From: Flavobacteriaceae bacterium
GTDB taxonomy: Bacteria; Bacteroidota; Bacteroidia; Flavobacteriales; Flavobacteriaceae
Length of the DNA: 64,000 nucleotides
Direction: 5' to 3'
NCBI GenBank assembly: GCA_018699935.1
Contig: JABISF010000079.1
Coordinates: 1 to 64,000, forward strand
The position numbers and the translations under genes were made by a program. The notes below the pieces were generated by a model. The model was not told the DNA's origin. It did no database searches and saw nothing but the letters and a program-made list of their open reading frames with translations. This document shows, piece by piece, positions 54,172-63,721 of this stretch (positions are counted from its first letter, which is position 1; each line of letters starts with the position of its first letter).

Positions 54172-56910
54172 TTGAAAAATAGTTCCTTTTTTCTTTTGCT
54201 TCCCCTCACTATTGTACTGCTCTTTTTTTCCCATTGTGAAAAGAAACCCACTCAAGAAATCTGGCCGACCCCCACAGCCGTAAACAAACCCTGGACCCGC
54301 TGGTGGTGGATGGGAAATGCCGTTAACAAATCGCAAATCCGAAAATCCATGGTGGCTTTTCAAAAAGCCGGTTTGGGAGGCGTAGAAATCGCTTCCATAT
54401 ATGGCGTTAAAGGGGCCGAGGCGGATTTTATCGATCACCTTTCGCCACAATGGATGGAGCAGTTGGCATTCACCCTAAAAATGGGGGATAGTTTATCCAT
54501 GGGAGTGGATCTTACGCTCGGCACCGGTTGGCCCTTTGGCGGACCCCAAGTGAGCGTTGAGCATGCTGCCACAAAATTATTTGTCAAGCAATCGAACATC
54601 AAAGCGGGGAATCCATTGAATGAAGATATCACCCATCGCAAAGAAGGTTTGTCGGAGCCACTGCGAAATGTTGCTGCGGTCGCCTTCAGTAAAAGTGGGA
54701 AATATACCGATTTGAGTCCCCAATTACAGCATCAAACATTGCGTTGGGAAGCTCAACAAGAGGATTATCAATTGATTTTGCTTTACGAAGACAAAACCCT
54801 ACAAAAAGTAAAACGCGCCTCCCCGGGGGGAGCAGGTTGGACCGTAGATCATTTTTCCTCCAAAGCCTTGGAGGAATATTTGATTCCCTACACTGCTGCC
54901 TTTGAAGTCAACCAAGCTTCTCCAAGAAGTATTTTTAACGACAGTTATGAAGTTTATAACACCAATTTTACAGCGGACTTTCTCAATGCGTTTGAAAGCC
55001 GAAGAGGCTATGATTTGAAACCCCATTTACAACAACTTTTACTCCAAGAAAGTGATCCCATAGGCAATCGCATCAAAGCCGATTATCGGGCGACCATCAG
55101 TGATTTACTTTTGGAAGAGTTTCAAAATCCATGGAATGATTGGGCGCACGAGCGCAATATGAAAACCCGTTTACAAGCCCACGGGTCACCCGGCAATTTG
55201 ATCGATCTCTACGCCTCGGCAGACATTCCCGAATGTGAAACCTTTGGATCCATGCCTTTTGACGTAAAAGGTTTACGACGGTTGGAGGCCAATATTCGTC
55301 CAGGGGATGCCGATCCCGCCATGCTCCGATTTTCTGCCTCGGCAGCACATATCAGCGGAAAACCTTTGGTCTCGTCGGAATCCTTTACGTGGCTGAGAGA
55401 ACATTTTAAAACAGCACTTTCTCAATGCAAACCAGAAGTAGAGGATTTATTTTTAAACGGTGTAAATCATGTTTTTTTGCACGGTTCTACCTTCAGTCCC
55501 GATACTGCTGCTTGGCCGGGATGGAAATTCTATGCCTCAGTAAATTTTAATCCCACCAATACCTTTTGGGCTGACGTACCCGAGCTTTTCGGATATATCA
55601 CTAGAATCCAATCGTTTTTACAAGCTGGAAGTTCCGACAATGATGTCCTTTTGTATTGGCCCATCCACGATGTTTGGGGCAATTTCCTCGATGGAAGACT
55701 CATGCAACAATTGGCCATCCACGATTTGGACACCTGGCTGAAAAACACCCCTTTTTATGAGGCCATCCAAACGCTCCTCGCCCAAGGGCACAGCTTTGAT
55801 TATCTTTCCGATCAATTTTTACTCAAAGCCACGGTGCAAGACGGACAAATACAACTTCCCGGAGGACGTTACAAAGCCTTGATTGTTCCGAATTCAACAC
55901 ATATGCCTTTGGGCAGTTTAGAACAACTTTTAGCCTTGAAAGCACAGGGAGCAAACATCCTCTTTGAAGGAACACCGGAAACCGTTCCGGGTTGGTTTGA
56001 ATATGAAAAACAAACCGCTGAACTTGAAGCACTGCTTTCCAAACAAAACATCCCGCTGAGTGCACGAACGGATTGGAACGAAATCCTAGCCTCAAAAGGC
56101 ATCATTGCAGAAGCTTTTCCGCAAAAAAATTTAAAATTTATTAGAAGAAATTATGGCTCGAGCAAGGTCTATTTTGTTGTCAATCATACGGCTGAAGCGG
56201 TGAAGGATTGGGTGCCTTTGAGAAGTAATGAAGATCATATTCTTCTGTTAGATCCATTAACAGGCGCATACGGCGTACCTGCGCAAAGAACCGTACAAGG
56301 AAATAAAGAAATTTTTCTCCAATTGGATTCCGGTCAATCGCTGCTGATCCAAACTGGAGGAGAATTAAATCCGCAACAATGGAATTACAGACAAGCCGGT
56401 GCCCCCACTATAAAACTCAATGGCAGTTGGGAATTGACCCCCCTCAGCGGTGGCCCCACACTTCCTCAAACCGTTCACATCGACCGTTTGTCGTCATGGA
56501 CCGATTTGGGCAAAACATACGAGGATTTTTCAGGGACTGTTTCCTATAAAACCACCTTTACCCTCCCCAATAATTCCAAAAAAGCGTGGCGGTTAACTTT
56601 AGGAGATGTACGGGAAAGTGCAGCCGTTTATATCGATGGGAAATATTATGGAACCGTTTGGGCAAATCCGATGTATTTAGACCTCCCGTTTTTGGAAGGC
56701 GGAGCGCATGATTTGGAATTGCGCGTGACCAACTTGGGAGCCAATCGTATCCGTGCCAAGGAAAAAAGAGGGGAAGACTGGACGATTTTCTATGAGATCA
56801 ACATGGTCAACAAAGATTATAAAGCTTGGGATGCTAGTGTCTGGGAGCTCACCCCGTCGGGCTTGATCCAAGCACCGGAACTGCAACCTCTGAATAACAT
56901 AATACCGTAA
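54172..56910 (+). CDS. GH106-family alpha-L-rhamnosidase
   Basis: A 912-residue secreted enzyme. It starts at a TTG three bases after the symporter stop codon, chosen because KNSSFFLLLPLTIVLLFFSHC is a lipoprotein-like signal. Family landmarks are PWTRWWWMGNAV, AGLGGVEI, the SYEVYNTNFTADFLNAFESR region, ADIPECETFGS, a lectin-like stretch and a C-terminal galactose-binding-like beta domain (SYKTTFTLPNNSKKAWRLTL, YIDGKYYGTVWANP). GH106 acts on rhamnose in rhamnogalacturonan-type and ulvan-type glycans. With GH78 it gives two rhamnosidases in one operon. Confidence 0.88.
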   Translation: MKNSSFFLLLPLTIVLLFFSHCEKKPTQEIWPTPTAVNKPWTRWWWMGNAVNKSQIRKSMVAFQKAGLGGVEIASIYGVKGAEADFIDHLSPQWMEQLAFTLKMGDSLSMGVDLTLGTGWPFGGPQVSVEHAATKLFVKQSNIKAGNPLNEDITHRKEGLSEPLRNVAAVAFSKSGKYTDLSPQLQHQTLRWEAQQEDYQLILLYEDKTLQKVKRASPGGAGWTVDHFSSKALEEYLIPYTAAFEVNQASPRSIFNDSYEVYNTNFTADFLNAFESRRGYDLKPHLQQLLLQESDPIGNRIKADYRATISDLLLEEFQNPWNDWAHERNMKTRLQAHGSPGNLIDLYASADIPECETFGSMPFDVKGLRRLEANIRPGDADPAMLRFSASAAHISGKPLVSSESFTWLREHFKTALSQCKPEVEDLFLNGVNHVFLHGSTFSPDTAAWPGWKFYASVNFNPTNTFWADVPELFGYITRIQSFLQAGSSDNDVLLYWPIHDVWGNFLDGRLMQQLAIHDLDTWLKNTPFYEAIQTLLAQGHSFDYLSDQFLLKATVQDGQIQLPGGRYKALIVPNSTHMPLGSLEQLLALKAQGANILFEGTPETVPGWFEYEKQTAELEALLSKQNIPLSARTDWNEILASKGIIAEAFPQKNLKFIRRNYGSSKVYFVVNHTAEAVKDWVPLRSNEDHILLLDPLTGAYGVPAQRTVQGNKEIFLQLDSGQSLLIQTGGELNPQQWNYRQAGAPTIKLNGSWELTPLSGGPTLPQTVHIDRLSSWTDLGKTYEDFSGTVSYKTTFTLPNNSKKAWRLTLGDVRESAAVYIDGKYYGTVWANPMYLDLPFLEGGAHDLELRVTNLGANRIRAKEKRGEDWTIFYEINMVNKDYKAWDASVWELTPSGLIQAPELQPLNNIIP

Positions 56911-56913
56911 ACA

Positions 56914-58710
56914 ATGAAAACACTACTATGGCTCTTTAGTTTCTTGCTGAGTGTTAGTCTTTGGGCGCAAGAAGTGCTCCCTTTATGGCTGGAGGGCGTA
57001 CCCAATGCCAAAATCGACGCACAATTTCTAGAGAACACCACCACTGATGTTTTGGGGGCTCCCCTTAGAGTCAGTCAGGTGAGTGTCCCTACCTTAACCG
57101 CTTTTGTTGCTGCTCCAGAAAAAGCAACAGGAGCTGCGGTACTGATTTGTCCCGGGGGTGGATATAAAATTTTAGCCATTAATAAAGAAGGCTATCGGAT
57201 TGCAAAATGGTTAAATACTTTGGGCATTAGTGCTTTTGTACTTAAAAATCGATTGCCTGATGATCGCATCATGGAAGATAAAAGCATCGGCCCTCTGCAA
57301 GATGCGCAACAGGGTTTGCGTATCATTCGTAAACATGCCGAAAAATGGAACATTGATCCTCAAAAAATTGGTGTCCTTGGCTTTTCTGCTGGGGGGCATC
57401 TTGCTGCCAGTCTTTCCACGCATTACGACCAAAAAGTTTATGAGGCTTCGGAAGCGATTAGTGCGCGCCCGGATTTTTCGATTTTGATTTACCCTGTGAT
57501 TTCCATGCAAGAGGGGCTCACCCATGGAGGTTCGCGCACCAATCTTTTGGGAGCAACTCCCAGCCCAGCCCAAGTCGATTGGTTTTCCAACGAAAAACAA
57601 ATCAACGCCCAAACCCCTCCGGCATTGCTTATCCATTCCGTGGATGATGGAGCCGTACCCATTGAAAATAGTATTTCCTATCTGCAAGCCATGAAAAAGC
57701 AGGGCGTTCCCGTCGAACTGCATGCCTATAGAAACGGGGGGCATGGCTTTGGTTTGGGACTGCGCGACACCCATAAATACTGGAGTGAAGCCTGTGAAAA
57801 TTGGTTGGTCGCTATGGGACTGGCAAAATCCAAAAAAATAATGCTGTTTTCTTATTTTATGGGGAATGGAGAGGATGGTTTGCATTTGGCATCCAGCGAA
57901 GATGGGTTGCATTTTGAACGTTTAAAAAACACTTCCTGGTTGACGCCACAAGTGGGTAAAGACAAATTAATGCGGGATCCCAACATCATTCAAGGTCCGG
58001 ATGGAAAATTTCATATGGTTTGGACGGTCAGTTGGACGGATCAAGGGATTGGGTATGCGCATTCCGAAGATTTGATCCATTGGTCGGAACAAAAATTTAT
58101 TCCAGTCATGCAACACCAGCCCAAAACCCGCAATACATGGGCGCCGGAAATCACTTATGATCCTCAAACCGAAAATTTTTATATCTACTGGTCTTCCACC
58201 ATAGCGGGAACATTTTTGGAGACCCAACCCAAAGGAGAAAACGGTTACAATCATCGTATCTATTATACCAAAACCAAAGACTTTTCCAATTTTGCTCCAA
58301 CGCAACTTTTGCTGGATCCCGGTTTTAATGTAATCGACGCCTCCATTCAATTTTTTCAGGATAAATACATCCTCTTTCTGAAAGATGAAACCCCCGAACC
58401 TCCAGCTAAAAACATCAAATGGGCCTATGCCGATACGTTTGAAGGCCCTTATTCCAAACCCTCAACCCCCATCAGTGGTAACTACTGGGCGGAAGGCCCT
58501 ACATCGCTCTATCACGAAGGGCAGTGGACGGTCTATTTTGACAAATACCGCAAACATGCGTTTGGGGCTGTCCAATCCAGCGATTTAAATCAATGGAAAG
58601 ATATTTCCGAGCAAATTTCTTTTCCGGAGGGAGCTCGTCATGGTTCTATTTTTTGGGTAGATCGAACGGTATACGAAGCCCTGCAAAATCATGCACAGCA
58701 ACATCCGTAA
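56914..58710 (+). CDS. Two-domain enzyme: alpha/beta hydrolase esterase fused to a GH43-like beta-propeller
   Basis: A 598-residue secreted protein (signal ending LWAQE). Residues ~25-300 form an alpha/beta hydrolase with an oxyanion-type stretch ICPGGGY, nucleophile GFSAGG (Ser near 158), Asp in HSVDDGAVP (near 243) and His in NGGHGFG (near 276), like acetylxylan esterases. From about residue 308 a GH43-type five-blade propeller follows: MRDPNIIQGPDGKFHMVWT (Asp), WAPEITYD, and EGPTSLYHEG (acid). The two halves probably deacylate a glycan and cleave a pentose or related side chain. Confidence 0.87.
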   Translation: MKTLLWLFSFLLSVSLWAQEVLPLWLEGVPNAKIDAQFLENTTTDVLGAPLRVSQVSVPTLTAFVAAPEKATGAAVLICPGGGYKILAINKEGYRIAKWLNTLGISAFVLKNRLPDDRIMEDKSIGPLQDAQQGLRIIRKHAEKWNIDPQKIGVLGFSAGGHLAASLSTHYDQKVYEASEAISARPDFSILIYPVISMQEGLTHGGSRTNLLGATPSPAQVDWFSNEKQINAQTPPALLIHSVDDGAVPIENSISYLQAMKKQGVPVELHAYRNGGHGFGLGLRDTHKYWSEACENWLVAMGLAKSKKIMLFSYFMGNGEDGLHLASSEDGLHFERLKNTSWLTPQVGKDKLMRDPNIIQGPDGKFHMVWTVSWTDQGIGYAHSEDLIHWSEQKFIPVMQHQPKTRNTWAPEITYDPQTENFYIYWSSTIAGTFLETQPKGENGYNHRIYYTKTKDFSNFAPTQLLLDPGFNVIDASIQFFQDKYILFLKDETPEPPAKNIKWAYADTFEGPYSKPSTPISGNYWAEGPTSLYHEGQWTVYFDKYRKHAFGAVQSSDLNQWKDISEQISFPEGARHGSIFWVDRTVYEALQNHAQQHP

Positions 58711-58786
58711 TTTTCATGTATTGACAGTTTTTCACTCAAAACTAAACTTTAGCGTATCTTAAACAGTTATTAAATCCGAATATTTT

Positions 58787-60181
58787 ATGAGCACGGAAAG
58801 CCTTAGCCCCCAAAAACCAAAAACTGAGTATGAACGGGAAGCCGTCCCAACCTCAGCACTAAAACGATGGACGCACTTTTTGGGAATGTATGCCGGAGAA
58901 CATGCTGCCGGAACCGAATTTGTAATCGGACCCCTGTTCCTAACAACTGGAGTAAGTGCTTTTGATTTGATTTTTGGATTAATTGTGGGAAATCTTTTGG
59001 CGGTACTGAGTTGGCGTTTTTTGACCTCAGCCATAGCCGTTCAATACCGTTATACGCTCTATTATCATTTGGAAAAAATTTGTGGCAAAAAGCTGGTCAT
59101 CGGCTATAATTTGGCCAATGGCATCCTCTTTTGTTTTTTGGCCGGAGCCATGATTACGGTTTCCGCCACAGCGGTGGGAATTCCCTTCAATATGGAAATG
59201 CCGCAATTGACGGACACTTTGCCCAATGGTCCCACTTGGATCATCATCGTAGTATTGATAGGACTGGCGATTTCAATCATTGCTGCCAAAGGATTCAATA
59301 CGGTGGCCAAAGCCGCCAATTGGATGTCCCCGGTCATTGTATTGGGCTTTGTTGCCAGTGCTTTTGTGGCTCTGCAACAATTGGGCGTGGGAAGCTTTTC
59401 TGACTTTTGGGATATTTGGGGAAGCGGAAGTGAACCTTTCCCCGGACAGATCAAATATACATTTTGGCATGTGTGTTTGTGGTCGTGGTTTGCCAATGCA
59501 GCCATGCATATCGGCATGTCTGACTTGACGGTATTTCGTTTTGCTGCACATCCAAAATCAGGTTGGACGACGGCTGCAGGGATGTACATTGGACACTTTG
59601 TCGCGTGGATCGCTGCAGCACTTCTATATGCTGTTTATATCCGAACTCCAGAAGCACAAAATCTACTCGCCAACGGGTTGGCTCCCACGGTTGCTCCCGG
59701 ACCTTTGGCCTATAATGCCATTGGAATAGCAGGAATTGTTGTAGTCATTTTGGCCGGGTGGACGACTGCCAATCCTACGATTTATCGCGCCGGACTCGCC
59801 TTTCAAGCTATTTTTCCAAAAATGAGTACCGCTTCAGTAACCCTTTTGGCGGGAGGTATTGCCACTTTGGCTGGGATCTTCCCAGCCTTTGCCATGCAAC
59901 TGTTGGATTTTGTAGCGCTGTATGGATTTATATTAGCTCCGGTGGGAGCCATTATTGTCTTTCAACATTTCTTTTCCAAGTCCTGGGGGGTACAAAATTA
60001 TCTGCAGCAACCCTTTCAGGGAAGTTTTAATTCAAATGTTTTGCTTGCTTGGGCGATTGGATTTGGTGTTTTTTATGGCATTTCAATCTATTTCGACATT
60101 TTCTTATCCTATTTAACCCTTCCCGCCTGGATAAGTTGTGGGGTGTTGTATCTTTTATTGAGTAAATCTAAAACACAATGA
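58787..60181 (+). CDS. NCS1-like permease (purine-cytosine permease family)
   Basis: A 464-residue protein with about 12 helices. The N-terminal region (TSALKRWTHFLGMYAGEHAAG) and the middle helices (AAKGFNTVAKAANWMSPVIV, GWTTANPTIYRAG) resemble the cytosine/uracil/allantoin NCS1 superfamily. It follows the esterase-GH43 gene after a 76-base gap that has a possible promoter (TTGACA at 58721-58726). Its place between carbohydrate genes suggests that the substrate is a sugar-derived compound rather than a nucleobase, which is unproven. Confidence 0.78.
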   Translation: MSTESLSPQKPKTEYEREAVPTSALKRWTHFLGMYAGEHAAGTEFVIGPLFLTTGVSAFDLIFGLIVGNLLAVLSWRFLTSAIAVQYRYTLYYHLEKICGKKLVIGYNLANGILFCFLAGAMITVSATAVGIPFNMEMPQLTDTLPNGPTWIIIVVLIGLAISIIAAKGFNTVAKAANWMSPVIVLGFVASAFVALQQLGVGSFSDFWDIWGSGSEPFPGQIKYTFWHVCLWSWFANAAMHIGMSDLTVFRFAAHPKSGWTTAAGMYIGHFVAWIAAALLYAVYIRTPEAQNLLANGLAPTVAPGPLAYNAIGIAGIVVVILAGWTTANPTIYRAGLAFQAIFPKMSTASVTLLAGGIATLAGIFPAFAMQLLDFVALYGFILAPVGAIIVFQHFFSKSWGVQNYLQQPFQGSFNSNVLLAWAIGFGVFYGISIYFDIFLSYLTLPAWISCGVLYLLLSKSKTQ

Positions 60182-60182
60182 T

Positions 60183-61343
60183 ATGAACGGGTATAAACTA
60201 ATTGTTGTTTTATTGCTTGGAAGTTTTTCCTCAGCAGCTTGGGGGCAACTGTGCCAAGGGCATTATTGGACGGAGGTCGAAGCAAAAGTCAAAATGCAAG
60301 AATTCAGTCAGTTGTGGAACGATCAAAACAGTTGGGAAAAAAGGGCGGATGCCATCAAATCCAACCTGAAGCGAGGACTTCAATGGGACAAAATTCCCTC
60401 TTTTGACCGACCCCAAACTCTTTTAATCAGCGCGCCCGTTTCCATGGATGGTTATCAGGTACAAAATATCGCACTAGAAACCTTTCCCGGATTTTATGTT
60501 ACCGGCAACCTTTATCTTCCGCTCAACGGAGCAAAAAAACATCCGGCGGTGCTCAGTCCTCATGGACATATGAAAGGAGGTCGTTTTTCTGAAGATGTGC
60601 AACTGCGTTGTGCCCTATTGGCCAAAATGGGAGCCGTTGTTTTTGCTTATGACATGGTTGGTTATGGAGAGAGCACCCAGCTGAATCACAAAATGCCGAT
60701 CAGTTTGCTGTTGCAAACCTGGAACAGCAAAGCAATTATTGATTATTTGGTCAACCGCGATGATGTAGATCCCCTTCGGATTGGCGTCACAGGGGCTTCG
60801 GGGGGTGGTACTCAAAGTTTTATGATCGCTGCCCTTGATCCGCGTGTGTCCGTCAGTGTGCCTGTGGTGCAAGTGTCTGCCCATTTTTTTGGCGGTTGTG
60901 CCTGTGAAAGCGGCATGCCCGTCCATAAAAACGGTGCTTTTCAAACCAATAATGTCGAAATCGCTGCTGCCTTTGCCCCGCGTCCCCAACTGATTATTTC
61001 CGATGGCGCGGATTGGACAAAAAATACACCCGAGGTAGAATTTCCTTACCTGCAATCGGTGTACAACGTATTTGGTAAAAACAAGCCCATAGAGAATGTG
61101 CATTTGGCTGAGGAACAACACAATTATGGTCCATCAAAACGCATCGCTGCCTATGATTTTTTGGCCAAACATCTCGGTCTTTCAAAAAATAAGGTTCAAG
61201 AAAACGGTCAATACAAAGAGGATGAAATTCAGCTTTTGGATCAAGAAATTTTGGAAATTTATAAAACCTATCCTCAGCCGGAAGGAATGCTTCAAGGCGA
61301 TCAAGCGATTATGAATTTTTTAAACATAAATAAAATATTATGA
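60183..61343 (+). CDS. Secreted alpha/beta hydrolase (acetyl esterase-like)
   Basis: A 386-residue protein with a signal peptide ending SSAAWGQ. The hydrolase core has PAVLSPHGHMKGG (oxyanion region), nucleophile GVTGASGGGTQ, Asp in LIISDGADWTKNTP and a His in AEEQHNYGPSKR. It resembles the peptidase S9/Abhydrolase_7 and carbohydrate esterase group. A paired Cys segment GGCACESG is near the middle. The start codon is one base after the permease stop, and the 3' end overlaps the aldo/keto reductase by 4 bases (ATGA), so it belongs to the operon. Confidence 0.82.
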   Translation: MNGYKLIVVLLLGSFSSAAWGQLCQGHYWTEVEAKVKMQEFSQLWNDQNSWEKRADAIKSNLKRGLQWDKIPSFDRPQTLLISAPVSMDGYQVQNIALETFPGFYVTGNLYLPLNGAKKHPAVLSPHGHMKGGRFSEDVQLRCALLAKMGAVVFAYDMVGYGESTQLNHKMPISLLLQTWNSKAIIDYLVNRDDVDPLRIGVTGASGGGTQSFMIAALDPRVSVSVPVVQVSAHFFGGCACESGMPVHKNGAFQTNNVEIAAAFAPRPQLIISDGADWTKNTPEVEFPYLQSVYNVFGKNKPIENVHLAEEQHNYGPSKRIAAYDFLAKHLGLSKNKVQENGQYKEDEIQLLDQEILEIYKTYPQPEGMLQGDQAIMNFLNINKIL

Positions 61344-62311
61344 AATACAGGAGATTTGGAAGGACCGATTGGCAAGTAAGTGAAATGGGCTATGGCATGT
61401 GGGGCATGGGCGGATGGAAAGAATCGGACGATGTGGAATCGGAACGCTCTTTGGATTTGGCGGTTGCCAATGGGGTTAATTTTTTTGACACGGCCTGGGG
61501 TTATGGCGAAGGGCACAGCGAACGCCTTTTGGGAAAATTACTACAAAGACATCCTAATAAAAAACTCTATACGGCCAGTAAAATTCCTCCCAAAAATTTT
61601 CGTTGGCCCGCTCAACCGCAATATCGTTTTGAAGACTCCTATCCCGCAGCACATATCCGGAACTATACGGAGAAAACGCTCAAAAACTTAAAACAAGAGC
61701 AAATTGATTTGATGCAATTTCACACTTGGGACGATGGCTGGACAGCAAAGGAGGAATGGCAAAGAGCTGTGGAAGATTTAAAAAAAGAAGGGAAGCTTGC
61801 CGCCATGGGCATCAGTATGAATCGCTGGGAACCCGAAAATGGAATACAAGCTCTGAAAACCGGAAGGATTGATGCCGTTCAGGTGATTTACAACATCTTT
61901 GATCAGGCTCCTGAAGATGTTCTTTTCCCTTATTGTGAAACGCATGACATTGCTGTGATTGCGCGTGTTCCTTTTGACGAAGGAACTTTGACAGGAAATA
62001 TCACGCGGGCAACGCAATTTCCAGAAGGCGATTGGAGGGGTACCTATTTTGTACCCGAAAACCTAAATGCCAGTGCCGATCGGGCAGACTTGTTGCGTCC
62101 TCTGGTTCCAGAAGGAATGACAATGGCTGAAATGGCATTGCGTTTTATTACCGCAAATCAAACAGTGAGTACCATCATTCCTGGAATGCGGAAAGCCAAA
62201 AATGTGCTTGCCAATACAGCGACGAGTGATGGACAAAGGCTCCCTGAAAATCTTTTAGAACAGCTCAAAAAACACCGATGGGATCGAACGCCTACCGAAT
62301 GGTCTCAATAA
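61340..62311 (+). CDS. Aldo/keto reductase
   Basis: A 323-residue (alpha/beta)8 reductase without signal peptide. It starts MKYRRFGRTDWQVSEMGYG, and has the catalytic-type elements NFFDTAWGYGEGHSERLLG (Asp, Tyr), TASKIPP (Lys) and LMQFHTWDD (His). The C-terminal NADPH-binding segment TIIPGMRKAKNV is present. It likely reduces an aldose or keto-sugar in the cytoplasm. It is translationally coupled to the upstream esterase. Confidence 0.88.
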   Translation: MKYRRFGRTDWQVSEMGYGMWGMGGWKESDDVESERSLDLAVANGVNFFDTAWGYGEGHSERLLGKLLQRHPNKKLYTASKIPPKNFRWPAQPQYRFEDSYPAAHIRNYTEKTLKNLKQEQIDLMQFHTWDDGWTAKEEWQRAVEDLKKEGKLAAMGISMNRWEPENGIQALKTGRIDAVQVIYNIFDQAPEDVLFPYCETHDIAVIARVPFDEGTLTGNITRATQFPEGDWRGTYFVPENLNASADRADLLRPLVPEGMTMAEMALRFITANQTVSTIIPGMRKAKNVLANTATSDGQRLPENLLEQLKKHRWDRTPTEWSQ

Positions 62312-62322
62312 ATTTAAATGAT

Positions 62323-63159
62323 ATGCAATACACTCGTAGAAAATTTTTGTCGACCACTGCTGTAGCAGGATCGGCTTTAGCCATAGGCTCAACACTCGCC
62401 TTTTCCAAAACCAAGGAACATGCATTAGGCTTGCAATTGTACACTTTTCGTGAAAAAATGCAATCCCAACCTTTGAAAACCTTGGAGGAAATTGCCGCTC
62501 TAGGAATCAAAAAAATTGAATCTGCCAAAAGTCAAAAAGGACATTATTACGGCTTACGACCCAAAGAGATGCAATCCGCCTGTACGGATTTGGGAATGCA
62601 ATTGGTGAGCGGTCATGTCCATTTGGACGCAGCCTTTGATCGTACTTTGGAGGAAGCCGTGGAAGCCCAACAAGCATATCTGATTTGTTCCTCTTTGCCC
62701 ACCCCAGGTCAAACCCTAGACAATTATAAAAGGGTGGCCGAAGCTTTCAACAAAGCAGGAGAAAAGTGTAGCGCTGCCGGAGTTCGCTTTGGCTACCACA
62801 ACCACGAATACGAATTTGAGTCCGAAAACGGAATCGTACTTTATGATGTGTTGATGGACGAAACAGAAGCCCAATGGGTGCACATGGAATTGGATTTGGG
62901 TTGGGTGATCGTCGCTGGAAAAAACCCATTAGATTATTTTAAAAAATATCCCGGTCGATTTCCTTTATGGCATTTAAAAGACATGGATTTGGAGAAAAAA
63001 CACAGCACTGAATTTGGCAAAGGCGGTTTAAACATACCCGAAATGCTTGCCCATCAAAACGAGTCAGGTCTCGAACATATTTTTATTGAGCAAGAGGAAT
63101 ACGCCTCAACTCCTTTTGAGAGCATACAGCACAATATGCAATTTATGAAAACCGTTTAG
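62323..63159 (+). CDS. Secreted sugar phosphate isomerase/epimerase-like TIM barrel with twin-arginine-type signal
   Basis: A 278-residue protein starting MQYTRRKFLSTTAVAGSALA, a Tat-type signal with RR. The mature domain is an AP endonuclease 2-like barrel: LGLQLYTFREKM, LVSGHVHLD, FGYHNHEYEFE (His/Glu), ELDLGWVIVAG (Asp), PLWHLKDMD (His) and HIFIEQEEY (Glu), a full metal site. Export means that it acts on an extracytoplasmic sugar rather than a sugar phosphate. It starts 11 bases after the aldo/keto reductase stop. Confidence 0.87.
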   Translation: MQYTRRKFLSTTAVAGSALAIGSTLAFSKTKEHALGLQLYTFREKMQSQPLKTLEEIAALGIKKIESAKSQKGHYYGLRPKEMQSACTDLGMQLVSGHVHLDAAFDRTLEEAVEAQQAYLICSSLPTPGQTLDNYKRVAEAFNKAGEKCSAAGVRFGYHNHEYEFESENGIVLYDVLMDETEAQWVHMELDLGWVIVAGKNPLDYFKKYPGRFPLWHLKDMDLEKKHSTEFGKGGLNIPEMLAHQNESGLEHIFIEQEEYASTPFESIQHNMQFMKTV

Positions 63160-63165
63160 GAGTGG

Positions 63166-63549
63166 TTATTTTTTAAACCGTTGATCTAAAGCATATTTCC
63201 CTGCGCCACAAAGGGCAATAGCAATAAATCCAAAGAGAAACAAGAGTGCCTTTTCTTTTTTTGCAAAAGGATCATCGGCATGGGCGATAAAGGCAGCCAC
63301 TGCCATGGTGACGATAGGAAAAAGTGTAACCAAACGCGTTTTATAACCAATCATTATCAAAATCGGGGCGATAAATTCCCCTAGAACGGCTAAAAACAAA
63401 GAGACGGTGGCCCCTAATCCCAAAAAATCCATGAACTTGATATCGGGTTCAAAGAGGCGTAAAAATTTTCCGTAACCGTGCGTGAGTAACATAGCAGAAA
63501 AAGAAAGACGCAATAGCAATAAACCGAGGTCGGAAAAGTTTCTTTTCAT
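63166..63549 (-). CDS. DoxX family membrane protein
   Basis: A 127-residue protein with about four helices and the DoxX pattern LLLLRLSFSAMLLTHGYGKF at the start, then FLAVLGEFIAPILIMIGYKT and FIAHADDPFAKKEKALLFLF. DoxX proteins are small membrane proteins of uncertain redox role. It runs against the catabolic operon, 6 bases from the end of the TIM-barrel gene. Confidence 0.9.
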   Translation of the reverse strand: MKRNFSDLGLLLLRLSFSAMLLTHGYGKFLRLFEPDIKFMDFLGLGATVSLFLAVLGEFIAPILIMIGYKTRLVTLFPIVTMAVAAFIAHADDPFAKKEKALLFLFGFIAIALCGAGKYALDQRFKK

Positions 63550-63698
63550 CGTGTTGAATTAAAAAGTTAAGATACAAAGTCGTTTCGAAAAGGGATGCTT
63601 TAAACCGTTTTTTTTCTATGATAAAACTGAAAAAAAGTAGGCTGAAAAAATGAACAGAAAATAAATCGAAATGCATTTAAGTTCTATTCAAGTTTTCT

Positions 63699-63706
63699 TA
63701 GCTTTG
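63699..63706 (+). promoter_or_regulatory. Candidate -7 box for the GH43 lipoprotein gene
   Basis: TAGCTTTG fits TAnnTTTG and lies 15 bases before the ATG at 63722. No exact TTG is found 17-20 bases upstream. The gap 63550-63721 shows nothing else. Confidence 0.45.
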
Positions 63707-63721
63707 GATTTTAACAGCAAA

